Source: Metridium senile
Lineage: Eukaryota; Cnidaria; Anthozoa; Actiniaria; Metridiidae
Length of the DNA stretch: 64,000 bases
Assembly: GCA_949775045.1 (NCBI GenBank)
Contig: CATKSA010000121.1
Coordinates: forward strand, 157,001-221,000
Direction: 5' to 3'
Part shown: piece after piece, positions 50,150 through 61,720 of the stretch
Layout: every line of letters begins with the position of its first letter
Numbering within the stretch: the first letter of the stretch is position 1
Program-made: the position numbers and the translations under genes
Notes under the pieces: model-generated
What the model was told of the DNA's origin: nothing
Database searches by the model: none
Seen by the model: the letters and a program-made list of their open reading frames with translations, nothing else

Positions 50150-53100
50150 GGTCCCTAATGTAACTTTGTGATCCCTTTTGTAACCGTACCATGGGTGCAA
50201 AAGGGAAAAACGTTCCCTTATGTAACCTTTGTTCATAGGTGAACAAAGGTCCCTAATGTAACTTTGTGATCCCTTTTGTATCCTTACCATGGGTGCAAAA
50301 GGGAAAAACGTAACCTTATGTAACCTTTGTTCATAGGTAAACAAAGGTCCCTAATGTTACTTTGTGATCCCTTTTGTAACCTTACCATGTTTGAAAAGGG
50401 GAAAACGTTCCCTTATGTAACCTTTGTTCATAGGTGAACAAATGTCCCTTATGTAACTTTGTGATCCCTTTTGTAACCTTACAATGGGTGCAAAAGAGAA
50501 AAACGTTCCCTTATGTAACCTTTGTTCATAGGTAAACAAAGGTCCCTAATGTAACTTTGTGATCCCTTTTAAAACCTTACCATGGCTGCAAAAGGGGAAA
50601 ACGTAACCTTATGTAACCTTTGTTCATAGGTAAACAGAGGTCCCTAATGTAACTTTGTGATCCCTTTTGTAACCTTACCATGTTTGAAAAGGGAAAAACG
50701 TTCCCTTATGTAACTTTTGTTCATAGGTGAACAAATGTCCCTAATGTAACTTTGTGATCCCTTTTGTAACCTTACCATGGGTGCAAAAGGGAAAAACGTT
50801 CCCTTATGTAACCTTTGTTCATAGGTGAACAAAGGTCCCTAATGTAACTTTGTGATCCTTTTTGTAACCTTAGCATGGGTGCAAAAGGGAAAAACGTTCC
50901 CTTATGTAACCTTTGTTCATAGGTGAACAGAGGTCCCTAATGTAACTTTGTGATCTTTTTTGTAACCTTACTTTGGGTGTAAAAGGGAAAAACGTTCCCT
51001 TATGTAACCTTTGTTCATAGGTAAACAAAGGTCCCTAATGTAACTTTGTGATCCCTTTTGTAACCTTACCATGGGTGCAAAAGAGAAAAACGTTCCCTTA
51101 TGTAACCTTTGTTGATATGTGAACAACGGTCCCTAATGTTACTTTGTGATCCTTTTTGTAACCTTACAATGGGTGCAAAAGAGAAAAACGTTTCCTTATG
51201 TAACCTTTGTTCATAGGTGAACAAATGTCCCTAATGTAACTTTGTGATCCCTTCTGTAACCGTACCATGGGTGCAAAAGGGAAAAACGTTCCCTTATGTA
51301 ACCTTTTTTTCATAGGTGAACAAAGGTCCCTAATGTAACTTTGTGATCCCTTTTGTAACTTTACCATGTTTGAAAAGGGGAAAACGTTCCCTTATGTAAC
51401 CTTTGTTCATAGGTGAACAAATGTCCCTAATGTAACTTTGTGATCCCTTTTGTAACCTTACCATGGGTGCAAAAGGGGAAAACGTTCCCTTATGTAACCT
51501 TTGTTCATAGGTAAACAAAGGTCCCTAATGTAACTTTGTGATCCCTTTTGTAACCTTACCATGGCTGCAATAGGGGAAAACGTAACCTTATGTAACCTTT
51601 GTTCATAGGTAAACAGAGGTCCCTAATGTAACTTTGTGATCCCTTTTGTAACCTTACCATGTTTGAAAAGGGAAAAACGTTCCCTTATGTAACCTTTGTT
51701 CATAGGTGAACAAATGTCCCTAATGTAACTTTGTGATCCCTTTTGTAACCTTACCATGGGTGCAAAAGGGAAAAACGTTCCCTTATGTAACCTTTGTTCA
51801 TAGGTAAACAAAGGTCCCTAATGTAACTTTGTGATCCCTTTTGTAACCTTACCATGGGTGCAAAAGAGAAAAACGTTCCCTTATGTAACCTTTGTTCATA
51901 GGTGAACAACGGTCCCTAATGTTACTTTGTGATCCTTTTTGTAACCTTACAATGGGTGCAAAAGAGAAAAACGTTTCCTTATGTAACCTTTGTTCATAGG
52001 TGAACAAATGTCCCTAATGTAACTTTGTGATCCCTTTTGTAACCGTACCATGGGTGCAAAAGGGAAAAACGTTCCCTTATGTAACCTTTTTTTCATAGGT
52101 GAACAAAGGTCCCTAATGTAACTTTGTGATCCCTTTTGTAACTTTACCATGTTTGAAAAGGGGAAAACGTTCCCTTATGTAACCTTTGTTCATAGGTGAA
52201 CAAATGTCCCTAATGTAACTTTGTGATCCCTTTTGTAACCTTACCATGGGTGCAAAAGGGGAAAACGTTCCCTTATGTAACCTTTGTTCATAGGTAAACA
52301 AAGGTCCCTAATGTAACTTTGTGATCCCTTTTGTAACCTTACCATGGCTGCAAAAGGGGAAAACGTAACCTTATGTAACCTTTGTTCATAGGTAAACAGA
52401 GGTCCCTAATGTAACTTTGTGATCCCTTTTGTAACCTTACCATGTTTGAAAAGGGAAAAACGTTCCCTTATGTAACCTTTGTTCATAGGTGAACAAATGT
52501 CCCTAATGTAACTTTGTGATCCCTTTTGTAACCTTACCATGGGTGCAAAAGGGAAAAACGTTCCCTTATGTAACCTTTGTTCATAGGTAAACAAAGGTCC
52601 CTAATGTAACTTTGTGATCCCTTTTGTAACCTTACCATGGGTGCAAAAGAGAAAAACGTTCCCTTATGTAACCTTTGTTGATATGTGAACAACGGTCCCT
52701 AATGTTACTTTGTGATCCTTTTTGTAACCTTACAATGGGTGCAAAAGAGAAAAACGTTCCCTTATGTAACCTTTGTTCATAGGTAAACAAAGGTCCCTAA
52801 TGTAACTTTGTGATCCCTTTTGTAACCTTACCATGGCTGCAAAAGGGGAAAACGTAACCTTATGTAACCTTTGTTCATAGGTAAACAGAGGTCCCTAATG
52901 TAACTTTGTGATCCCTTTTGTAACTTTACCATGTTTGAAAAGGGAAAAACGTTCCCTTATCTAACCTTTGTTCATAGGTGAACAAAGGTCCCTAATGTAA
53001 CTTTGTGATCCCTTTTGTAACCGTACCATGGGTGCAAAAGGGAAAAACGTAACCTTATGTAACCTTTGTTCATAGGTAAACAAAGGTCCCTAATGTTACT

Positions 53101-54117
53101 TTGTGATCCCTTTTGTAACCTTACCATGTTTGAAAAGGGGAAAACGTTCCCTTATGTAACCTTTGTTCATAGGTGAACAAATGTCCCTTATGTAACTTTG
53201 TGATCCCTTTTGTAACCTTACAATGGGTGCAAAAGAGAAAAACGTTCCCTTATGTAACCTTTGTTCATAGGTAAACAAAGGTCCCTAATGTAACTTTGTG
53301 ATCCCTTTTAAAACCTTACCATGGCTGCAAAAGGGGAAAACGTAACCTTATGTAACCTTTGTTCATAGGTAAACAGAGGTCCCTAATGTAACTTTGTGAT
53401 CCCTTTTGTAACCTTACCATGTTTGAAAAGGGAAAAACGTTCCCTTATGTAACTTTTGTTCATAGGTGAACAAATGTCCCTAATGTAACTTTGTGATCCC
53501 TTTTGTAACCTTACCATGGGTGCAAAAGGGAAAAACGTTCCCTTATGTAACCTTTGTTCATAGGTGAACAAAGGTCCCTAATGTAACTTTGTGATCCTTT
53601 TTGTAACCTTAGCATGGGTGCAAAAGGGAAAAACGTTCCCTTATGTAACCTTTGTTCATAGGTGAACAGAGGTCCCTAATGTAACTTTGTGATCTTTTTT
53701 GTAACCTTACTTTGGGTGTAAAAGGGAAAAACGTTCCCTTATGTAACCTTTGTTCATAGGTAAACAAAGGTCCCTAATGTAACTTTGTGATCCCTTTTGT
53801 AACCTTACCATGGGTGCAAAAGAGAAAAACGTTCCCTTATGTAACCTTTGTTCATAGGTGAACAAAGGTCCCTAATGTAACTTTGTGATCCTTTTTGTAA
53901 CCTTAGCATGGGTGCAAAAGGGAAAAACGTTCCCTTATGTAACCTTTGTTCATAGGTGAACAGAGGTCCCTAATGTAACTTTGTGATCTTTTTTGTAACC
54001 TTACTTTGGGTGTAAAAGGGAAAAACGTTCCCTTATGTAACCTTTGTTCATAGGTAAACAAAGGTCCCTAATGTAACTTTGTGATCCCTTTTGTAACCTT
54101 ACCATGGGTGCAAAAGA
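50150..54117 (+). repeat. 2739-bp duplication with an added 294-bp trimer and a 783-bp tandem
   Basis: About 50,350-51,100 matches about 53,089-53,840 at shift 2739 (TTAGCATGG near 50,870 and 53,609; TTACTTTGGG near 50,968 and 53,707). A further copy of the last three monomers follows at +294 (TTACTTTGGG near 54,001), changing later shifts to 3033. Between these lies a 783-bp (8-monomer) tandem relation linking about 51,112-51,895 to 51,895-52,680, both with the T7 monomer. Confidence 0.82.
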
Positions 54118-57100
54118 GAAAAACGTTCCCTTATGTAACCTTTGTTGATATGTGAACAACGGTCCCTAATGTTACTTTGTGATCCTTTTTGTAACCTTAC
54201 AATGGGTGCAAAAGAGAAAAACGTTTCCTTATGTAACCTTTGTTCATAGGTGAACAAATGTCCCTAATGTAACTTTGTGATCCCTTTTGTAACCGTACCA
54301 TGGGTGCAAAAGGGAAAAACGTTCCCTTATGTAACCTTTTTTTCATAGGTGAACAAAGGTCCCTAATGTAACTTTGTGATCCCTTTTGTAACCTTACCAT
54401 GGCTGCAAAAGGGGAAAACGTAACCTTATGTAACCTTTGTTCATAGGTAAACAGAGGTCCCTAATGTAACTTTGTGATCCCTTTTGTAACCTTACCATGT
54501 TTGAAAAGGGAAAAACGTTCCCTTATGTAACCTTTGTTCATAGGTGAACAAATGTCCCTAATGTAACTTTGTGATCCCTTTTGTAACCTTACCATGGGTG
54601 CAAAAGGGAAAAACGTTCCCTTATGTAACCTTTGTTCATAGGTAAACAAAGGTCCCTAATGTAACTTTGTGATCCCTTTTGTAACCTTACCATGGGTGCA
54701 AAAGAGAAAAACGTTCCCTTATGTAACCTTTGTTGATATGTGAACAACGGTCCCTAATGTTACTTTGTGATCCTTTTTGTAACCTTACAATGGGTGCAAA
54801 AGAGAAAAACGTTTCCTTATGTAACCTTTGTTCATAGGTGAACAAATGTCCCTAATGTAACTTTGTGATCCCTTTTGTAACCGTACCATGGGTGCAAAAG
54901 GGAAAAACGTTCCCTTATGTAACCTTTTTTTCATAGGTGAACAAAGGTCCCTAATGTAACTTTGTGATCCCTTTTGTAACTTTACCATGTTTGAAAAGGG
55001 GAAAACGTTCCCTTATGTAACCTTTGTTCATAGGTGAACAAATGTCCCTAATGTAACTTTGTGATCCCTTTTGTAACCTTACCATGGGTGCAAAAGGGGA
55101 AAACGTTCCCTTATGTAACCTTTGTTCATAGGTAAACAAAGGTCCCTAATGTAACTTTGTGATCCCTTTTGTAACCTTACCATGGCTGCAAAAGGGGAAA
55201 ACGTAACCTTATGTAACCTTTGTTCATAGGTAAACAGAGGTCCCTAATGTAACTTTGTGATCCCTTTTGTAACCTTACCATGTTTGAAAAGGGAAAAACG
55301 TTCCCTTATGTAACCTTTGTTCATAGGTGAACAAATGTCCCTAATGTAACTTTGTGATCCCTTTTGTAACCTTACCATGGGTGCAAAAGGGAAAAACGTT
55401 CCCTTATGTAACCTTTGTTCATAGGTAAACAAAGGTCCCTAATGTAACTTTGTGATCCCTTTTGTAACCTTACCATGGGTGCAAAAGAGAAAAACGTTCC
55501 CTTATGTAACCTTTGTTGATATGTGAACAACGGTCCCTAATGTTACTTTGTGATCCTTTTTGTAACCTTACAATGGGTGCAAAAGAGAAAAACGTTCCTT
55601 TATGTAACCTTTGTTCATAGGTAAACAAAGGTCCCTAATGTAACTTTGTGATCCCTTTTGTAACCTTACCATGGCTGCAAAAGGGGAAAACGTAACCTTA
55701 TGTAACCTTTGTTCATAGGTAAACAGAGGTCCCTAATGTAACTTTGTGATCCCTTTTGTAACCTTACCATGTTTGAAAAGGGTAAAACGTTCCCTTATGT
55801 AACCTTTGTTCATAGGTGAACAAAGGTCCCTAATGTAACTTTGTGATCCCTTTTGTAACCGTACCATGGGTGCAAAAGGGGAAAATGTTCCCTTATGTAA
55901 CCTTTGTTCATAGGTGAACAAAGGTCCCTAATGTAACTTTGTGATCCCTTTTGTAACCTTACCATGGGTGCAAAAGGGAAAAACGTTCCCTTATGTAATC
56001 TTTGTTCATAGGTGAACAAAGGTCCCTAATGTAACTTTGTGATCCCTTTTGTAACCTTACCATGGGTGCAAAAGGGAAAAACGTTCCCTTATGTAACCTT
56101 TGTTCATAGGTGAACAAAGGTCCCTAATGTAACTTTGTGATCCCTTTTGTAACCTTACCATGGGTGCAAAAGGGAAAAACGTAACCTTATGTAACCTTTG
56201 TTCATAGGTAAACAAAGGTCCCTAATGTAACTTTGTGATCCCTTTTGTAACCTTACCATGTTTGAAAAGGGGAAAACGTTCCCTTATGTAACCTTTGTTC
56301 ATAGGTGAACAAAGGTCCCTAATGTAACTTTGTGATCCCTTTTGTAACCTTACCATGGGTGCAAAAGGGAAAAACGTTCCCTTATGTAACCTTTGTTCAT
56401 AGGTAAACAAAGGTCCCTAATGTAACTTTGTGATCCCTTTTGTAACCTTACCATGGGTGCAAAAGGGAAAAACGTAACCTTATGTAACCTTTGTTCATAG
56501 GTAAACAGAGGTCCCTAATGTAACTTTGTGATCCCTTTTGTAACCTTACCATGTTTGAAAAGGGGAAAACGTTCCCTTATGTAACCTTTGTTCATAGGTG
56601 AACAAATGTCCCTAATGTAACTTTGTGATCCCTTTTGTAACCTTACCATGGGTGCAAAAGGGAAAAACGTTCCCTTATGTAACCTTTGTTCATAGGTGAA
56701 CAAAGGTCCCTCATGTAACTTTGTGATCCCTTTTGTAACCTTACCATGGGTGCAAAAGGGAAAAACGTAACCTTATGTAACCTTTGTTCATAGGTAAACA
56801 AAGGTCCCTAATGTAACTTTGTGATCCCTTTTGTAACCTTACCATGTTTGAAAAGGGGAAAACGTTCCCTTATGTAACCTTTGTTCATAGGTGAACAAAT
56901 GTCCCTAATGTAACTTTGTGATCCCTTTTGTAACCTTACCATGGGTGCAAAAGGGAAAAACGTTCCCTTATGTAACCTTTGTTCATAGATAAACAAAGGT
57001 CCCTAATGTAACTTTGTGATCCCTTTTGTAACCTTACCATGGCTGCAAAAGGGAAAAACGTAACCTTATGTAACCTTTGTTCATAGTTAAACAGAGGTCC

Positions 57101-57781
57101 CTAATGTAACTTTGTGATCCCTTTTGTAACCTTACCATGTTTGAAAAGGGGGAAACGTTCCCTTATGTAACCTTTGTTCATAGGTGAACAAATGTCCCTA
57201 ATGTAACTTTGTGATCCCTTTTGTAACCTTACCATGGGTGCAAAAGGGAAAAACGTTCCCTTATGTAACCTTTGTTCATAGGTGAACAAAGGTCCCTAAT
57301 GTAACTTTGTGATCCTTTTTGTAACCTTAGCATGGGTGCAAAAGGGAAAAACGTTCCCTTATGTAACCTTTGTTCATAGGTGAACAGAGGTCCCTAATGT
57401 AACTTTGTGATCTTTTTTGTAACCTTACTTTGGGTGTAAAAGGGAAAAACGTTCCCTTATGTAACCTTTGTTCATAGGTAAACAAAGGTCCCTAATGTAA
57501 CTTTGTGATCCCTTTTGTAACCTTACCATGGGTGCAAAAGAGAAAAACGTTCCCTTATGTAACCTTTGTTGATATGTGAACAACGGTCCCTAATGTTACT
57601 TTGTGATCCTTTTTGTAACCTTACAATGGGTGCAAAAGAGAAAAACGTTCCCTTATGTAACCTTTGTTCATAGGTGAACAAATGTCCCTAATGTAACTTT
57701 GTGATCCCTTTTGTAACCGTACCATGGTTGCAAAAGGGAAAAACGTTCCCTTATGTAACCTTTTTTTCATAGGTGAACAAA
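54117..57781 (+). repeat. Mixed W, T7 and trimer segment at the right of domain 2
   Basis: W monomers at 54,145, 54,734 and 55,515 are spaced 589 and 781 bp apart. 54,785-55,432 matches 51,947-52,594 at shift 2838. From about 55,810 to 57,290 the array returns to trimers and P-like monomers of domain 1 type, including the GTCCCTCATG marker near 56,708. It then carries the TTAGCATGG and TTACTTTGGG pair and a last W near 57,568 followed by the last T7. Confidence 0.75.
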
Positions 57782-60700
57782 GGTCCCTAATGTAACTTTG
57801 TGATCCCTTTTGTAACCTTACCATGTTTGAAAAGGGGAAAACGTTCCCTTATGTAACCTTTGTTCATAGGTGAACAAATGTCCCTAATGTAACTTTGTGA
57901 TCCCTTTTGTAACCTTACCATGGGTGCAAAAGGGGAAAACGTTCCCTTATGTAACCTTTGTTCATAGGTAAACAAAGGTCCCTAATGTAACTTTGTGATC
58001 CCTTTTGTAACCTTACCATGGCTGCAAAAGGGGAAAACGTAACCTTATGTAACCTTTGTTCATAGGTAAACAGAGGTCCCTAATGTAACTTTGTGATCCC
58101 TTTTGTAACCTTACCATGTTTGAAAAGGGAAAAACGTTCCCTTATGTAACCTTTGTTCATAGGTGAACAAATGTCCCTAATGTAACTTTGTGATCTCTTT
58201 TGTAACCTTACCATGGGTGCAAAAGGGAAAAACGTTCCCTTATGTAACCTTTGTTCATAGGTGAACAAAGGTCCCTAATGTAACTTTGTGTTCCCTTTTG
58301 TAACCGTACCATGGGTGCAAAAGGGAAAAACGTTCCCTTATGTAACCTTTGTTCATAGGTGAACAAAGGTCCCTAATGTAACTTTGTGATCCCTTTTGTA
58401 TCCTTACCATGGGTGCAAAAGGGAAAAACGTAACCTTATGTAACCTTTGTTCATAGGTAAACAAAGGTCCCTAATGTAACTTTGTGATCCCTTTTGTAAC
58501 CTTACCATGTTTGAAAAGGGGAAAACGTTCCCTTATGTAACCTTTGTTCATAGGTGAACAAATGTCCCTAATGTAACTTTGTGATCCCTTTTGTAACCTT
58601 ACCATGGGTGCAAAAGGGAAAAACGTTCCCTTATGTAACCTTTGTTCATAGGTAAACAAAGGTCCCTAATGTAACTTTGTGATCCCTTTTGTAACCTTAC
58701 CATGTTTGAAAAGGGAAAAACGTTCCCTTATGTAACCTTTGTTCATAGGTGAACAAATGTCCCTAATGTAACTTTGTGATCCCTTTTGTAACCTTACCAT
58801 GGGTGCAAAAGGGAAAAACGTTCCCTTATGTAACCTTTGTTCATAGGTGAACAAAGGTCCCTAATGTAACTTTGTGATCCCTTTTGTAACCTTACCATGG
58901 GTGCAAAAGGGAAAAACGTTCCCTTATGTAACCTTTGTTCATAGGTAAACAAAGGTCCCTAATGTAACTTTGTGATCCCTTTTGTAACCTTACCATGTTT
59001 GAAAAGGGGAAAACGTTCCCTTATGTAACCTTTGTTCATAGGTGAACAAATGTCCCTAATGTAACTTTGTGATTCCTTTTGTAACCTTACCATGGGTGCA
59101 AAAGGGAAAAACGTTCCCTTATGTAACCTTTGTTCATAGGTGAACAAATGTCCCTAATGTAACTTTGTGATCCCTTTTGTAACCTTACCATGGGTGCAAA
59201 AGGGAAAAACGTTCCCTTATGTAACCTTTGTTCATAGGTAAACAAAGGTCCCTAATGTAACTTTGTGATCCCTTTTGTAACCTTACCATGGGTGCAAAAG
59301 AGAAAAACGTTCCCTTATGTAACCTTTGTTCATAGGTAAACAAAGGTCCCTAATGTAACTTTGTGATCCCTTTTGTAACCTTACCATGTTTGAAAAGGGG
59401 AAAACGTTCCCTTATGTAACCTTTGTTCATAGGTGAACAAATGTCCCTAATGTAACTTTGTGATTCCTTTTGTAACCTTACCATGGGTGCAAAAGGGAAA
59501 AACGTTCCCTTATGTAACCTTTGTTCATAGGTGAACAAATGTCCCTAATGTAACTTTGTGATCCCTTTTGTAACCTTACCATGGGTGCAAAAGGGAAAAA
59601 CGTTCCCTTATGTAACCTTTGTTCATAGGTAAACAAAGGTCCCTAATGTAACTTTGTGATCCCTTTTGTAACCTTACCATGGGTGCAAAAGAGAAAAACG
59701 TTCCCTTATGTAACCTTTGTTCATAGGTAAACAAAGGTCCCTAATGTAACTTTGTGATCCCTTTTGTAACCTTACCATGTTTGAAAAGGGGAAAACGTTC
59801 CCTTATGTAACCTTTGTTCATAGGTGAACAAATGTCCCTAATGTAACTTTGTGATTCCTTTTGTAACCTTACCATGGGTGCAAAAGGGAAAAACGTTCCC
59901 TTATGTAACCTTTGTTCATAGGTGAACAAATGTCCCTAATGTAACTTTGTGATCCCTTTTGTAACCTTACCATGGGTGCAAAAGGGAAAAACGTTCCCTT
60001 ATGTAACCTTTGTTCATAGGTAAACAAAGGTCCCTAATGTAACTTTGTGATCCCTTTTGTAACCTTACCATGGGTGCAAAAGAGAAAAACGTTCCCTTAT
60101 GTAACCTTTGTTCATAGGTAAACAAAGGTCCCTAATGTAACTTTGTGATCCCTTTTGTAACCTTACCATGTTTGAAAAGGGGAAAACGTTCCCTTATGTA
60201 ACCTTTGTTCATAGGTGAACAAATGTCCCTAATGTAACTTTGTGATCCCTTTTGTAACCTTACCATGGGTGCAAAAGGGGAAAACGTTCCCTTATGTAAC
60301 CTTTGTTCATAGGTAAACAAAGGTCCCTAATGTAACTTTGTGATCCCTTTTGTAACCTTACCATGGCTGCAAAAGGGGAAAACGTAACCTTATGTAACCT
60401 TTGTTCATAGGTAAACAGAGGTCCCTAATGTAACTTTGTGATCCCTTTTGTAACCTTACCATGTTTGAAAAGGGAAAAACGTTCCCTTATGTAACCTTTG
60501 TTCATAGGTGAACAAATGTCCCTAATGTAACTTTGTGATCTCTTTTGTAACCTTACCATGGGTGCAAAAGGGAAAAACGTTCCCTTATGTAACCTTTGTT
60601 CATAGGTGAACAAAGGTCCCTAATGTAACTTTGTGTTCCCTTTTGTAACCGTACCATGGGTGCAAAAGGGAAAAACGTTCCCTTATGTAACCTTTGTTCA

Positions 60701-61720
60701 TAGGTGAACAAAGGTCCCTAATGTAACTTTGTGATCCCTTTTGTATCCTTACCATGGGTGCAAAAGGGAAAAACGTAACCTTATGTAACCTTTGTTCATA
60801 GGTAAACAAAGGTCCCTAATGTAACTTTGTGATCCCTTTTGTAACCTTACCATGTTTGAAAAGGGGAAAACGTTCCCTTATGTAACCTTTGTTCATAGGT
60901 GAACAAATGTCCCTAATGTAACTTTGTGATCCCTTTTGTAACCTTACCATGGGTGCAAAAGGGAAAAACGTTCCCTTATGTAACCTTTGTTCATAGGTAA
61001 ACAAAGGTCCCTAATGTAACTTTGTGATCCCTTTTGTAACCTTACCATGTTTGAAAAGGGAAAAACGTTCCCTTATGTAACCTTTGTTCATAGGTGAACA
61101 AATGTCCCTAATGTAACTTTGTGATCCCTTTTGTAACCTTACCATGGGTGCAAAAGGGAAAAACGTTCCCTTATGTAACCTTTGTTCATAGGTGAACAAA
61201 GGTCCCTAATGTAACTTTGTGATCCCTTTTGTAACCTTACCATGGGTGCAAAAGGGAAAAACGTTCCCTTATGTAACCTTTGTTCATAGGTAAACAAAGG
61301 TCCCTAATGTAACTTTGTGATCCCTTTTGTAACCTTACCATGTTTGAAAAGGGGAAAACGTTCCCTTATGTAACCTTTGTTCATAGGTGAACAAATGTCC
61401 CTAATGTAACTTTGTGATTCCTTTTGTAACCTTACCATGGGTGCAAAAGGGAAAAACGTTCCCTTATGTAACCTTTGTTCATAGGTGAACAAATGTCCCT
61501 AATGTAACTTTGTGATCCCTTTTGTAACCTTACCATGGGTGCAAAAGGGAAAAACGTTCCCTTATGTAACCTTTGTTCATAGGTAAACAAAGGTCCCTAA
61601 TGTAACTTTGTGATCCCTTTTGTAACCTTACCATGGGTGCAAAAGAGAAAAACGTTCCCTTATGTAACCTTTGTTCATAGGTAAACAAAGGTCCCTAATG
61701 TAACTTTGTGATCCCTTTTG
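57782..61720 (+). repeat. 2345-bp (24-monomer) duplication, second copy partial
   Basis: 57,782-60,126 is copy 1. Copy 2 runs from 60,127 to about 61,720 before diverging. Shared markers are GTGTTCCCTTTTG near 58,289 and 60,634, the P dimer at 58,270 and 60,615, and GATTCC near 59,072 and 61,417. The region contains no W monomer. Confidence 0.88.
58954..60126 (+). repeat. 391-bp tetramer in three consecutive copies
   Basis: Units are 58,954-59,344, 59,345-59,735 and 59,736-60,126. Each is X (97 bp), a monomer with GATTCCTTTTG, a gggtgc monomer ending GTAAACAAA, and an AAAAGAG monomer. I see no base difference between the three units, so this is among the youngest amplifications in the window. 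A single unit is present at about 61,299 and 62,865. Confidence 0.9.

Larger units (their letters stand above)
20900..57650 (+). repeat. Domain 2: W-containing higher-order repeat region
   Basis: This domain is defined by monomer W, with GTTGATATGTGAACAACGG followed by TAATGTTAC and GATCCTTTTTG. I located W near 20,937, 23,075, 25,703, 26,385, 27,167, 28,048, 28,829, 30,391, 31,075, 31,857, 33,029, 33,810, 35,375, 36,158, 36,744, 37,526, 38,112, 40,165, 45,734, 46,517, 48,275, 49,058, 51,112, 52,679, 54,145, 54,734, 55,515 and 57,568. The commonest spacing is 781-783 bp (8 monomers), with 586-589 (6) and about 683 (7) also present. A W-free gap lies at about 40.3-45.7 kb. Confidence 0.85.
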
